This document shows positions 46,228 to 57,525 of a DNA stretch of 64,000 nucleotides, in pieces. Made by a program: the position numbers and the translations under genes. The notes under the pieces are model-generated. The model worked only from the letters and a program-made list of their open reading frames with translations. It was not told where the DNA came from and did not search any database. The stretch is from Neckera pumila (Eukaryota > Streptophyta > Bryopsida > Hypnales > Neckeraceae). Position 1 is the stretch's first letter. The number at the start of each line of letters is the position of its first letter. Location: the NCBI GenBank assembly GCA_963969595.1, contig OZ018408.1:13141823-13205822 (forward strand). Reading direction: 5' to 3'.

Positions 46228-46231
46228 TTAA

Positions 46232-47110
46232 CCCCTTAAAGATCATAGACTATATTTTCACCAAAAACACTTCAAATTTGTCATTTCTAATACAAATACC
46301 AAATTTTAGAAAAAAGACATTTTTGGGCACATGTAATTGTAGGATCTAGGAGTACACTAGTTTGAAAAGATATGGAAAAAGCTTTGGAAATTTCCACTAT
46401 ATAGATTGCAAGATATTAGCATTTGAATTGACAAAAATCCTTTTTTTGTCCATACAAAAATCCGGACAACTGCACTTCACAAGGTCACATTGGTATAAAA
46501 AAATGTCCAAATTGGTGATGCATCTTTGGATTCATTTTTCAAGGCAATTCAAGGCAAGCAGATTACATGCTTGAAAAATTCAGATCATTTGGAATTGTAC
46601 AATATATAGGAAAAAAATAATTAGTAGAAAAAAGTAGAGAATGATTCAAAACACTAAATTTGTTAAGCTTTAGTTATGGAATTGAAAAATGCCAATCTCA
46701 CTGGTTGTAAGGTTCAAAAAAACAATCTGAATTTCATGTTTTGTTCTGTTTTTTTAAATATCAAAAATTGTGTTAAATAAAAGACCTCAAAGTTTATTTC
46801 AGGGTAGAGATTCCATAACTGCCCCCAAACTAGAAGTCCTCATAACTTTCATCTCATCAATAAAAATGGAACAATTCAAAGCTTTCTATATGGAAATCTT
46901 GAAATCCAATTTCAAAATTTTATTTCTTAAGAAAATGATTTTTAAAGAATTTTTTGAACTACTTGCCGACCAATGAAAATGACATACCATACGATAATTT
47001 TTAACCATGTAGTCAAAAGTTATAAAAACTATTCAGCCTTAAAGCTACTTGGGCACATATTGTATAAAAATTTGAAAGGAAAAAAAATTCCATTTGTAGT
47101 GATTGTCCAG
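46232..47110 (-). mobile_element. Subfamily A element, copy A4, one end lost
   Basis: TTAA at 46228-46231 then CCCCTTAAAG. The body is collinear with A2 and A5 in reverse orientation. The far end decays before a terminal repeat is reached; the boundary is approximate. Confidence 0.7.
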
Positions 47111-47243
47111 ACAACCTATCAACCAAAAAGAATAGTACTCTATTAAGTGTGGCCAATTGCAATTATATTGTACCTTTATGTAATATTGATTAACCCCTAA
47201 AGGCCTTAGCTCTTTTTTTTTGCCAAAAAACACTCAAAATTGC

Positions 47244-47507
47244 CGTTAGGAAAAGTTTCGGCTTGAACGAGGCCACCAATGTTTGATTTTGGCCCCCCTG
47301 CGGTGCAAATACAAAAAAATAAAAAAATAAAAAAATAGTTATAAAAATATCCGATAGTTATATTGATGTGGTGTTGACACATGGCACTGGTAGTGCCACA
47401 TTAAATTCAAAAAAATATTTTAAGAAGAAAATTTGGTCATTTTTTCTATAATTGCATTGCTGCCATAGAAACTTGCGGCCTCTTTGAGGCCTGAAATTTT
47501 CCCAATG
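47244..47507 (+). mobile_element. D-related element (264 bp), no target duplication
   Basis: Ends CGTTAGGAAAAGTTTCGG and CTGAAATTTTCCCAATG, inverted with mismatches. Host sequence AAAATTGC before and CATTTCTATAGC after join exactly to the uninterrupted block of copy B2 (9626-9645). The interior differs from the other D copies, so this is a separate subfamily. Confidence 0.75.
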
Positions 47508-47747
47508 CATTTCTATAGCAAATAGTAAAGAAAGTTGGAAATTATTTTTTTTACACATCTAACTGTAGGATCTTATATCTAACTAGTATGAAAATGTGTG
47601 GACATATTTTTAGAATTTTTAACCATACAAATTGTAAGATATATGCATTTAAGGTGAAAAAAAACAAGTTTTTCAGCACATTGCGGGATTATATTGTTTG
47701 AACCTTCTTAATTAAATTTTGATGCACTACAAAGTTTTCAACTTTAA

Positions 47748-48665
47748 CCTCTAAAGGTCGGAGACTATGTTTTCACCAAAAGCACTCAAAAACTGCCATT
47801 TCTAGTACAAGTATCAAATTTTAGAAAAAAACAACGTTTTTGGACAAATGTAACCTAGGATCTTGTAGTAAACTTGTTTGAGTATATGTAGAAAAAATTT
47901 CAAAATTTTCCACCTTGTAGATTGCAAGATATTAGAATTTGAATTGACAAAAATCCTATTTTTGGCCTTGCAGAAAACCCGGGTAGCTGCACTTCACAAG
48001 GTCACATTTAAATGAAAAAATGTCCAAAATTGTGGTTACTCCTTGGATTCATACTTCAAAGCAAGTTGGCTACATGCTTGAAAAAATTCAGATCATTTGG
48101 AATTGTACAACATATAAGAAAAAAATAGGTTGTAGAAAGAAGTAGAGAATGATTCAAAACACGAAATTGTTAAGAATATAATTATAGAATAAAAAGATGT
48201 CAATCCCAATAGTTGTAATGTTGCAATAAACAACATACATCCTATGCTTTTATTTTTTTCAAAAATTAATAAAAATTGAATTAAATAAAGGACTTCTAGA
48301 GTAGGGAATTCATAATTGCCCGCAAACTAGAACACCTCATATTTTTTATCTCATAAATCAAAATGGAATAATTCAATGCTTTACGCCATATATATAACTC
48401 TAAAGAACCAATTTCAAATTTTTATTTTTTTTAAAAGTGATTTTTCAGAATTTTTTTGAGCTGCCCGCTGACCGTTGAAAATGATATATCATCCAATAAC
48501 TTTCTAACCATGTAGTCAAAAGTTTTGAAAATTGTAGGGCCTTAAAGCTACTCCTCGGGCACACATTGTGTGAAATTTTCAAAGAAAAAAAATTAAATTT
48601 CCATTTGTAGTGAGCTATTCAAAATCGCTATGTTGCCAAAAAAATGCCGTTTGGTCCTTTAGGGG
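47748..48665 (-). mobile_element. TTAA element, subfamily A, copy A5 (918 bp), nested in B9
   Basis: TTAA at 47744-47747 and 48666-48669; ends CCTCTAAAGG and CCTTTAGGGG. Same orientation as A4, opposite to A1-A3. Confidence 0.88.
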
Positions 48666-48927
48666 TTAAATCTTTATGGTGGAGAATTGAATTGAGAGTC
48701 TAAGAAAAAAAAAGTTTCAAAAAAACATAATTTTCATACTTTAAAAAATTGTTAATTAGAAGTATGTATAAGATAGAAGGAAAATCTAAATGATTAATAT
48801 CTTTAAAATGGAATTAAGATACACAAATTTCAATGGTGACATTGTTCTAGCAAGTGAACAAAACCATGTGGAACCTTTTTTTTTGAAAAATTGAAAAAAT
48901 TGCATTCAGAAATGAATCATGTAAATT

Positions 48928-49215
48928 CACTAGAAGAAAACTGCATTTTACTTGACAAAAACTGCGTTGTACTCAACAAAATAGTGTCAAGTAGTTTTTG
49001 TTGAGTCAACAAAATAGCATCATGTAGTTTTTGTTGAATTCTCCATTCTGCGTTTCAACATTTCAACACAAAATTTGACAAGTAAAACGTAGATTTTTGA
49101 CAAATGAAACGCATAATTTTGTTTTTGAAACGCATAATTTTGCGTTACAAATGGAGAACCCAACAAAAACTACTTGATACCATTTTGTCAAGTAAAACGC
49201 ATTTTTCTTCTAGTG
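48928..49215. mobile_element. 288-bp palindromic CACTA-ended MITE
   Basis: CACTAGAAGAAAACTGC...TTTTTCTTCTAGTG. Both halves carry inverted TTTTACTTGAC/GTCAAGTAAAA blocks and repeated GTAGTTTTTGTTGA units. A 3-bp duplication (ATT/GTT, one mismatch) is consistent with the host sequence of other B copies. Confidence 0.75.
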
Positions 49216-49599
49216 GTTGTTTTTTCTAGAAGATGCTCTAATTGCCCAAAATACAAGATTGTCCATAATTTTCTCATAACAAATCCAAATGGAATTAATG
49301 AAAGCTTCCTATGTAGACAAAAATATAATCTATGAGAAAAAAATTCAAAAAAAATTCAAATTTAAAAAAAAAAATAATTGCTGCCCATTCTCCCCTATTT
49401 TGAGATTATTTGGATATAATTTATGTTCCCGCACTCCAATTGAAAAAATTATATTCCCATGAAGCTAATCAATTTTTCTGTCCTCAAAAAATGTTTCAAA
49501 AAATCAAGACAAGTATTCAGCCCGTAAGTACCTACCTGAAATCCATTTGTCTCCCAAAGGGACAATGGGCCTTTAGGGGTTAAGATTCAAGATAAACCA

Positions 49600-50356
49600 T
49601 GAGATAAAAAATTGTTTTTATTTTTACAAATATTATGTTTTTTGTCTAAGCCAGAAGATGTGATTCGTTCCATTTGGATTAGTAACATGAAAATTATAGA
49701 GCTTCTTGTTTATTATGCAATAATAGAAATTTTGTAGTTAAATAACATATTGGATTTGTTTTGAATTCAATTTTCACAATTTTAAACAAAAATTCCACAA
49801 AATTAAGTATGCTTGCTAGAACAATTTCATTGTTGGGATTAATGTGTTTCAATATCACTTTAAAGCTATTAACAAAATCTTTAGTTTTTCTTCAATCTTG
49901 TATTTCTATTTAATAATTTCTTAAAGACTGAAAATCGAGTAATTTTCTTTGAGCTTTTCTTTTCTAGACTTTTAATTCAAATCTTCAACATTTTAGTTTT
50001 TTAAATCAAAATGTTTAGTACAAAAATTTTAAGTTAAGAAGAGTCAAAGTCAAAGAATTTAATCATAGAATATGCTCAAAAACTTGTTTTCTTCACTTTA
50101 AGTGCAAATATCATGCAGTCTACATGGTGAAATTTTTTTAATTTAAATCTTTAACGAAGTTTAAATCTTTATTTTTTGTTTCACGAACCATAGAAAAGTT
50201 TATGAATTTTTTTTCACACATTCTTATACTGGTCTTGTGCAAGATTTGATGCTTAAATACGCAAGAAAAACAATTTGTAAATTTTTTTTGCTCTTTGCAA
50301 TAGAAATGGCAGTTTTGAATGGCATTTGATGAAAAACGGCCTTGGTAGTGCAGGGG
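49600..50356 (-). mobile_element. Subfamily B element, copy B12, one end truncated
   Basis: Collinear with the right three quarters of reverse-oriented B copies (CATTTGGATTAGTAACATGA, then GTTGGGATTAATGTG). It ends GTGCAGGGG followed by TTAA (50357-50360). The other end is missing. Confidence 0.7.
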
Positions 50357-51749
50357 TTAAGGTTAAGGGTTTAGGGGAAGAGAAACATCCATCACACACC
50401 AGTCACATACTAGTAAATTATTATTTCAAAACCTACTATACATGTAATGTATTGTACTCTACATCTTATGCCACGGCATGTCCGGTAAGTACACGGCAGT
50501 GAATCATTCATGATGCTCACGTGAAACATGCCGAGTTGCAGATTGAGATTTTTTGAATTTCACCAAAACAAAAGCAAAGCCAGCGGGAGAAACCGCAAGT
50601 ACACAAACTCCTTATTTTCCACGAGCAGGGTAAGTTAGGGTGTAAGATGTTGTGAGCGTCGCCGAATAAGTTATCGTCCAAATCAGGCTATGGCCCACTC
50701 AAAGGCTACGCAGACTTCCAGCACTCAGTTCCATGAACCTTCAACTGATGTCGATTGGCAACTGCCTTCCCATTACTTGGAATTTCAGCTCCAGAAACAC
50801 CACTCACACATTTGGCCCCTCCATCGGGATAAGAATGGGTTTGAGGTTCCAGCTGGGTCTGCGAAATTTCACCATTTTAACTCATACGACGATTCGCCTG
50901 CCGAAAGACGTGCACGGACAGAGTCGAAAGGAACCCGGATGACAAGCACGAGCATCGTGTTGCACGGTAAGTTTGACCTTCGGAGACAACGGAAACATCA
51001 AGGAACTTGCACATTCCAAGGCCAGTCGGTAAACAGGCATATATGAATGCAGTGGAGCAGTCCCACCCTAGTACTATGAAGCTTGGTAATTGACTTCCGT
51101 TAGTGTATGGGCCACAGAAGTGATTTGGAAGCTCAAATTTTTGACCTTGCATTCGATTGCTAGGTTCACTTGCTCTCGAAAGGTGTAGACTGTTGAACTG
51201 ATCGACCTCGCTTTTGTGTCATCCTGTAGTTGCTGTGTGGAATGTGTGGTACGTACTCATGGAATGTCGATTTAATTTGGCTATGGCTAACGAGGTGTCC
51301 ACGTTGAATTTGTAAGCTTTGATTACTGCCTAGATATATAGCGTCAAGAATAATATTTGTCGCTCGATTCGGAATTCTGGCCACGGTTCACTAGCTATGT
51401 GATAAACAAATGTGTGCACGAATTTTGCTTTTCTGAGTCGATTTCTGCAGCTAGAATACGACGTAGTCTAGCTCCCGGTCTAGCAGAAGCAGAGAGCTTC
51501 AACTATGCACTGAAACTGCAACACTTCTGTTTCAGTAAATTACAAACTTGACAAATTCAAAATTACAGGTTCAGAAATGAATTGCAGATGAACAAAATAA
51601 GAAGATTCTGCACCCGGATCGGCTACTTCACATACTAACGAGAATTCTGTTTGCTCTGACATTTGATGTAGGAAGACAATCGAGGGTCGAAGTGAAAGCA
51701 TATTCATAGAGCTGGCCAGTTGGTTAGCAAATTGAACCAGTCGAACACC

Positions 51750-52070
51750 ATGCTGCCTCTTCTGGCTGTGGTGATCGGAGTGGTGGCCATAGAAGCGGCG
51801 GCAGTTCTCACGTCGACAACATTGTGCGCCAGGAAGAAAGTGAAGCCGTCCAAAAAGCAGAAGAAGGCGACAGTGCACCCGAAGAACAAGAAAGGGAAGA
51901 AACGGCGTCACATGGAGGCGGATATGGACTTGGGTCCTGCCATGGAGGCAGCAGCGCAAAGCAATTGCTGGGGAGGCTGTCTCGACGGCGGAGGTGGTGG
52001 CGGAGGAGATGGCGGTGGTGGTGGAGATGGCGGGGGAGGCGGGGGTGGTTGTGGAGGTGGAGGTGGATAA
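51750..52070 (+). CDS. Small secreted or membrane-anchored Gly-rich protein, copy 2
   Basis: A 106-residue protein with the same layout as the 38713 copy: hydrophobic residues 2-25, a basic stretch, CWGGC at about 73-77, then a Gly/Asp-rich tail. It has 17 more codons in the basic stretch, adding RKKVKPSKKQKKATVHPK after the first Cys-Ala; this is a lysine-rich, disordered-looking insert or the state lost from copy 1. I place the start at the ATG conserved in both copies; an in-frame ATG 30 bp upstream has no counterpart in copy 1. Both copies keep intact frames, so either may be expressed. The upstream TATA-like element here is TATATGAA (near 51040). Confidence 0.7.
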   Translation: MLPLLAVVIGVVAIEAAAVLTSTTLCARKKVKPSKKQKKATVHPKNKKGKKRRHMEADMDLGPAMEAAAQSNCWGGCLDGGGGGGGDGGGGGDGGGGGGGCGGGGG

Positions 52071-52157
52071 TCAGCTAAGTTGGCCTTGATTGGATTAGCC
52101 CCTTATTTAGTATAGCGGCGAGGATTTGTGTCACTGGGTACTGTACTCAGAAGAGTG

Positions 52158-52378
52158 TTATATCATAACCGGTTGTTGAGTTTTCAACACTCACGTGGCA
52201 CCGTCCCATTGGCAACCCATCACCATTGCCATTACAAGTTGTAACTCATAACCTTCTCTCTTTTCAACTTGCTTCCTCCACCCTTGGATCACGTAGATCA
52301 AAGGTTGTGATTGAAAAGTGAACAACCGGTTATGCCCAATAACCTACTCGCCGCTACCGCAGCTCGTCGGTTATCTAA
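52158..52378. mobile_element. About 220-bp insertion with inverted ends in duplication copy 2
   Basis: Absent from copy 1, where GTGTTACACCGCATAGTCC is continuous (39075). The insert contains inverted CATAACCGGTTGTT and AACAACCGGTTATG (52335). The exact ends and target duplication are not resolved. Confidence 0.6.
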
Positions 52379-52636
52379 TACATAATCCTTATCTTTTCAT
52401 AATTTTAGGTCATCTAGAAAGTTTAGATATTGAGTAGTCGGACTTGGTATTTTGTATCCATCCTTAGGTGTTGTCTAGTCTACATATGTGGTTTTGACAA
52501 TGTTTAGAAAAGCCATAGCATTAGATTAGTCATGTAGATATTGGAATTGCACATAATAATGGTGGTGTTCTGAATTGTTGAAAGTAGGGAACCCACTCCA
52601 TGGCTTTGAGTTGCTTCAAGTGATTTCAGTCATTAT

Positions 52637-53426
52637 CCCCTAAAGTACCAAAGTCCCCTCGGGAGACAGTTGGGATTTCGGGCAGGCTCGTACGACCTGA
52701 AATTTTGACCTGATTTTTTGATTTTTTGAAACACTTTTGGAAGATAGGAAATCACATTAGCTTTCTAAAATTTTTTTTTTTTTTTCCAATCGGTGCCTGG
52801 GAGCAAAAGTTATGCCACCCAGAGTCAAAAAAGCAGTTCGTCGGGCAGAAAAAAAAAACTTTATAAAATTAAATTTATCTTTTCAATTTTTTTTTCTCAA
52901 AGATCATGTTTTTTTCTATAATTGAAGCTTTGATTCATCCTATTTGGACTCAGAATGAGAAAGTTGTGGACAATCTTATTTTTTGGGGCAATCTAAGCAT
53001 CTTCCCAAAAAATAACATCCAGAATTCATTTTTGAACGCAATTTTCAAATTTTTTCAAAGATAAAGTTTGTTTGGAAGAACAATCCCACCGTTGGGATTA
53101 TGGTGTTTTAATGCAACCTAAGAGCTATTAACAATTTAGTGTTTTGTTCAATTTTGGACCTACTTCTACTTAATAACTTTTTTATTTGTGAAAATCACGT
53201 TTTGACATTCTGAAAAAAATTTCCCCAACTCTCAACTTGCTAATATCTTCCACTCCGTACTGTCAAACTTCATGAAATTTTTACCACATGATCTAAGACA
53301 AGTGAAGTACAAGACCCTACAATTAGATTTTTTTTTTTAAGTTTTTTTTGGTTTAGGGAGTGATCGCAGCAGAAATGGCAGTTTTCAGTGGTTTTGGAGC
53401 CAGAAACTACCTTGGTATTTTAGGGG
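52637..53426 (-). mobile_element. Subfamily B element, copy B10 (790 bp), target TTAT with empty site
   Basis: Ends CCCCTAAAGTACC and GGTATTTTAGGGG. TTAT on both sides (52633-52636 and 53427-53430). In duplication copy 1 the same place reads TTTCATTATAAGAATTC with one TTAT (39316-39319), so the target sequence before insertion is known and is not TTAA. Inserted after the duplication. Confidence 0.93.
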
Positions 53427-53934
53427 TTATAAGAATTCTTTTTTGAATCTTGTCTATATTTTAGAGAGGATTAAAATGCATTGAATAAAAAATTGTATTG
53501 ATATTATATGAATGAGTGATAAAATTGTTGAAGTTTAAAATTATAGGTTTCCAATCAAGGTCTAGATTAATCTTGAATATTGAAAATATAGTTTATTGCA
53601 TTCACAAAGAATTAATGACTTTGATTAAATCTAAAAGTATATCATTTTTATTGCTTGAAGTTGAATTCTCAACCAATACAAAGGATTTTTTTTCTTGTAA
53701 TTTGCACTACTAAACCTAGATTGTCAATGTAGCAACCATCTTGTGAGAAGTACCCCAAATTTTAAGTATTTTGTTTACAAATTTTAGATTTAGTTGTTGA
53801 ATGGAATACAATTAGTTTATCAGATCTACCTTTTGCTTGATTTGCACACATGAATTCATTTGGTGTGAAAATGTGTTTAATTCCTAAATGAAGAAATTTC
53901 TTAAAAGTAATTCTGAAATTCTAAATCTTCTTAA

Positions 53935-55000
53935 CCCCTTAGGGACAAAGTGTTCCCTCGAGGGATACAGCAAGGTTTGGATAGGTTTCTAAAATCTCAA
54001 TTTTTGGCTTTTTTTTTTGAATTTTTTTTGAAGATAGGAAAAGACATCAGGTTTCTAAGAATATAATTATTATTCCAATCGGTGCCTGGGAGGAAAAGTT
54101 ATGCCATACTAAGCTCAAGAAGCAATTCATTGGACAACCAAAAAATAAATCACAAAAATTCAAAATGACTTTAAAAAAAAATTCTACTATAAAATATTTT
54201 TTCTACATGGAAGATTTGATTAACCCTAGAATGCCGCGGACGCCATTCCGTGGTATTTTGATGACAATATTGTTGAGCCAAAAGAGTTCAAAAGCATTTT
54301 TTCATCTTCCATTTCCGTATTGACCTTTGACATTGGGTTATGAAGAGTATCCAATTGAGTTTGTACTCTTTCCAATTTTTGTCTTCATGGAAATGAGAAG
54401 TTATTAAAACAAACGGATCACAAAATATGCTATTTTAGTGTATTTTGGAAAGTTGTTGCTCCTTGCTTTAAATCTGAAATTTCTCCACAAAAATGATATC
54501 TTTTGAATTTGAGTCAAATTAACAAAATGAAGGTCATCTACTCTAGTTTCACCTCCAATTTGAATTTTGAAAAAATTCCTAATATTGCATATTTTATTGC
54601 AATTTGAACATTGGATGTATGTTCAATGTCTATTATTTTCTAATTATAGAATGATACGGAAATTGAGTTTGTACCATGATGTTTGTCATTGTGATATACA
54701 CTTATGGTGAAATTTTCAGATTTTTTAAAATGTTTTTCTATTTAATATAATTTTTCTTCACTTTTTCTTCAAAAAAATTTAAAAAATTTAATTTTCCACA
54801 AAAAAATCTAAATTTTTTCGGAAGTAACGAAGACATGTACTTTCATCTCTAAATAATAAAAATAAACTTTTTCATATATATCTAGTTGCAAAATGGTAGC
54901 AAATTGAGTGATGGACAGTGAGGTTTGAAATCAATGGTCATGGGTCCATCATTCAGGGATTAATTCCACTTGAAATAGTGATGAGAAATATAGGAGAAGG
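53935..55000 (-). mobile_element. Subfamily B element, copy B11, interrupted by E1 and truncated
   Basis: TTAA at 53931-53934, then CCCCTTAGGGAC and the usual B block (GTGCCTGGGAGGAAAAGTTA). E1 enters at 54224. After E1 the host resumes as ACTTGAAATAGTGATGAGAA, then similarity fades. The far end is lost. Confidence 0.6.
54224..54959 (+). mobile_element. E-family TTAA element (736 bp)
   Basis: TTAA at 54220-54223 and 54960-54963. Left end CCCTAGAATGCCGCGGACGC, right end CCATCATTCAGGGA. The right end, reversed, matches the sequence starting at 63851 over at least 70 bp. Different interior from A and B, but same target and similar ends. Confidence 0.75.
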
Positions 55001-55527
55001 CATTTGTGCCCATGATTTTTGTGATTCTCTCAAGACTCTCATTTTCTTTACCACTATGGATTAGAAGCTCCACCAAAATGTTATGAAATTTCATATAAAC
55101 ATTTCAAGTCTTTTCATCTTGCAATGAGGAGTGAAAATGGCTTTTGTTTTGAAGTTTTTCCCTGAAAACACGCTTCACTAAAGTGAGATGCCCCAAATGT
55201 AGCTACTTTAGTAATCATGCCAGATTATCTTACCTTTGCCTTGGGATAGGAACTTGTGCTCTAAAAAGCCTCATCACCTTCAAAATGTGCAGAGTGACTT
55301 TACACTAAACTTAATTTACCTCCCGCAATAGGTGAGGTGATAAGATCAAAAAATCTCCCTACAAGCTACAATGACATGTATCAGGCCCAAAGATATTATC
55401 CAACAGCATTAGGTATAAACAGACAACCGAAGAGACCCTATATTGGCTAAATTTGTTGCACGATGGAATGGAAACAAATGAACAAATTTCACCAAAGAAA
55501 CATTCAAAAGGAGAGACAAAGGACATG

Positions 55528-55735
55528 AGTATTAGGAATAGAAAGCACAACAAAACTACAAAAGGTTGTAAAACCAAAGAAGAAAGAAGGTAATATATCC
55601 AAAGTAGATTTAAAACTATATACCAAGGAGGGAGAATATAAATAGGCATTCATCCTCTACGATTGGTCCAAGGGATTCTAACTAAAGTAAACTACAGTAA
55701 AGAATATATTAATATAAAATGTTTCTTAACACTCC
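55528..55735 (+). repeat. LTR-like repeat, copy 1
   Basis: Collinear with 62351-62572 in the same orientation: AGTATTAGGAATAGAAA, GTTGTAAAA-CAAAG, GAATATAAATAG, CATCCTCTAC-ATTGGTCCAA. The GAATATAAATAG piece is TATA-like. Two direct copies about 6.8 kb apart, with Copia coding fragments between, suggest decayed LTRs; TG...CA ends and a primer site were not identified. Confidence 0.45.
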
Positions 55736-56519
55736 AGCCTCCTTGCTTGACATATCATTTATATAAAAATTCTATGCAATGTCATATATAATAATTTTTG
55801 TCATTTAGCAAGATATATGATTGCTGCCTCATTAAAACCTTATCTACAAAAACCTTGATTATGGTTAAGGATAAAACCACAGATAAAGGAAAATAAAGTA
55901 CATCACCTTTATCAATCCAATTTCTTGATAAAATCCAATGGAAAAAATCCATGGATAGATAGCAAAGGTTTGTACAATGTTCATAATAAAAAATCTATTG
56001 AAATTCATGCTCCAAAATATTGAATCGCTACATTCTAATGCCATTCCAATGCTGTAGTGTGGGACGAACACTATGCCTTGCAAGGATTTCCATTATAAAT
56101 GTAATATCAAGCCTTGTAGATGTAACCAAATATAAAAGTATTCTGACTACAACAAGGTATGGATATTGTTTACTCAGTGGTCCTCCTCCTTCTTGCAAGG
56201 GCAATAAGGACCATCACCTTTGTTGCTAAGACCAACCATTTCAAAATCACATAAATAGCAGAATAGTTGCAATACATATAAATTTGGTGCCATAGAATTC
56301 AAGTCATGACGTATACAACAATGTTCATAAATCTATATTTGTCTTAATAAAGAGAAATGAGAGCAATGGATTGTTTATAAAGTGTTGTTCATTGAGATAG
56401 TCCCGCAGTCGTTGATACCACATGCTTCTAGATTGCTTAAGACTATATAATACCTGTTTTAATTTAACACCGTAATGTTTGCCCAAAACAGAAGCAACTT
56501 GAATAGTGGTCTCGAGACC
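55736..56519. other. AT-rich stretch between LTR-like repeat and inverted repeat
   Basis: Possibly internal sequence of the decayed retroelement. Nothing readable as protein was recognised. Confidence 0.35.
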
Positions 56520-56924
56520 AGGTGATTAGTTGCCTGAGTGCACCACCATTACATACATACGTGCTATGATTTCTCTTTATGCCTCCCAGAGCTTGATTAG
56601 CTATCGAAATATGTGCACCAATAATTTTTCTTCCCTTGATAAAAAATTATAGAAAAACAAGAGGCTCTGTTTTGTTCTTTTTTTTTGTACAAAAAATATT
56701 CAAATTGTGGAAACAACTTTTGCTGCGGCAAGTGGTTTGTATCAGATTCCAATCTAATCTTCTATTATATAAATTCAATGACATTTTGTCAAGCATACGT
56801 GCAAGGCAAATTAATTGCCAAACTATCATTATGAAAGTTTTCTATACAAGACAACACTATAATTGGTTAAAATAGAAAGTTACAATTGAGAAGGAATATG
56901 TTTTTTTGTGTGAGAGACAAATCT

Positions 56925-57195
56925 TTGAACCTATTATGAATAATCTCTCTTCTTGACTTCTTGAATATAAGTTGATATTTGTGCGCAAACACAATGAAAA
57001 ATGTATTATTGTCCATTACAAAACTCATCTGGTTGCTCAAAGTTTCATTCAAAAGTTTGATATTGATTATAATTCTACATATTCACCAATTATGGATTTT
57101 ATGACTTTTTGATATTTTATTGGAACGGCAATGCACACCATCCTTGATATGCGTCTTGTGGATGTAGTCAACTATTTATCTCTATGGCTTCATTC
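56925..57195 (+). pseudogene. Copia reverse transcriptase fragment, left arm
   Basis: Plus-strand translation has YKLIFVRKHNEKCIIVHYK, THLVAQSFIQKFDIDYNST, YSPIMDFMTF and LDMRLVDVVNYLSLW. These follow the Ty1/Copia RT order (KxxxVxRxKARLVAQGF...IDYxETYSPV...LDMRLMDVVTAYLYG). Stops (for example after MTF) show it is dead. Confidence 0.8.
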
Positions 57196-57254
57196 ATACT
57201 AATATTTATAATCTCCTAAACCCTAAATCACTTTCATATAAATATTAGTATGAA

Positions 57255-57525
57255 TGAAGCCATAGAGATAAACAGTTGACTACATCCACAAGACGCATAT
57301 CAAGGATGGTGTGCATTGCCGTTCCAATAAAATATCAAAAAGTCATAAAATCCATAATTGGTGAATATGTAGAATTATAATCAATATCAAACTTTTAAAT
57401 GAAACCTTGAGCAACAAGATGAGCTTTATAATGGATAATAATACATTTTTCATTGCATTTGCGCACAAACATCAATTTATATTCAAGAGGTCAAGATGAG
57501 AGATTATTCATAATAGGTTCAAAGA
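57255..57525 (-). pseudogene. Copia reverse transcriptase fragment, right arm
   Basis: The mirror copy of the 56925-57195 fragment on the minus strand, with the same motif order and its own small changes. Found only because of the inverted repeat; not an independent insertion. Confidence 0.75.

Larger units (their letters stand above)
47194..49579 (+). mobile_element. Subfamily B element (copy B9) with three nested insertions
   Basis: TTAA at 47190-47193 and 49580-49583; ends CCCCTAAAGG...CCTTTAGGGG. Contains a D-like element (47244-47507), A5 (47748-48665) and a CACTA-like MITE (48928-49215). Subtracting these with their duplications leaves about 909 bp, close to the length of intact copies. 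Confidence 0.88.
50465..53645 (+). repeat. Segmental duplication, copy 2 (with Gly-rich gene)
   Basis: Collinear with 37215-39535. Longer because of two later insertions in the 3' flank: about 52158-52378 and the B10 element 52637-53426. Confidence 0.85.

Noticed and set aside
51540..51959. 139-codon minus-strand frame across the Gly-rich gene
   Set aside because: Antisense of the conserved plus-strand gene and its 5' flank; the low-complexity composition keeps it open.
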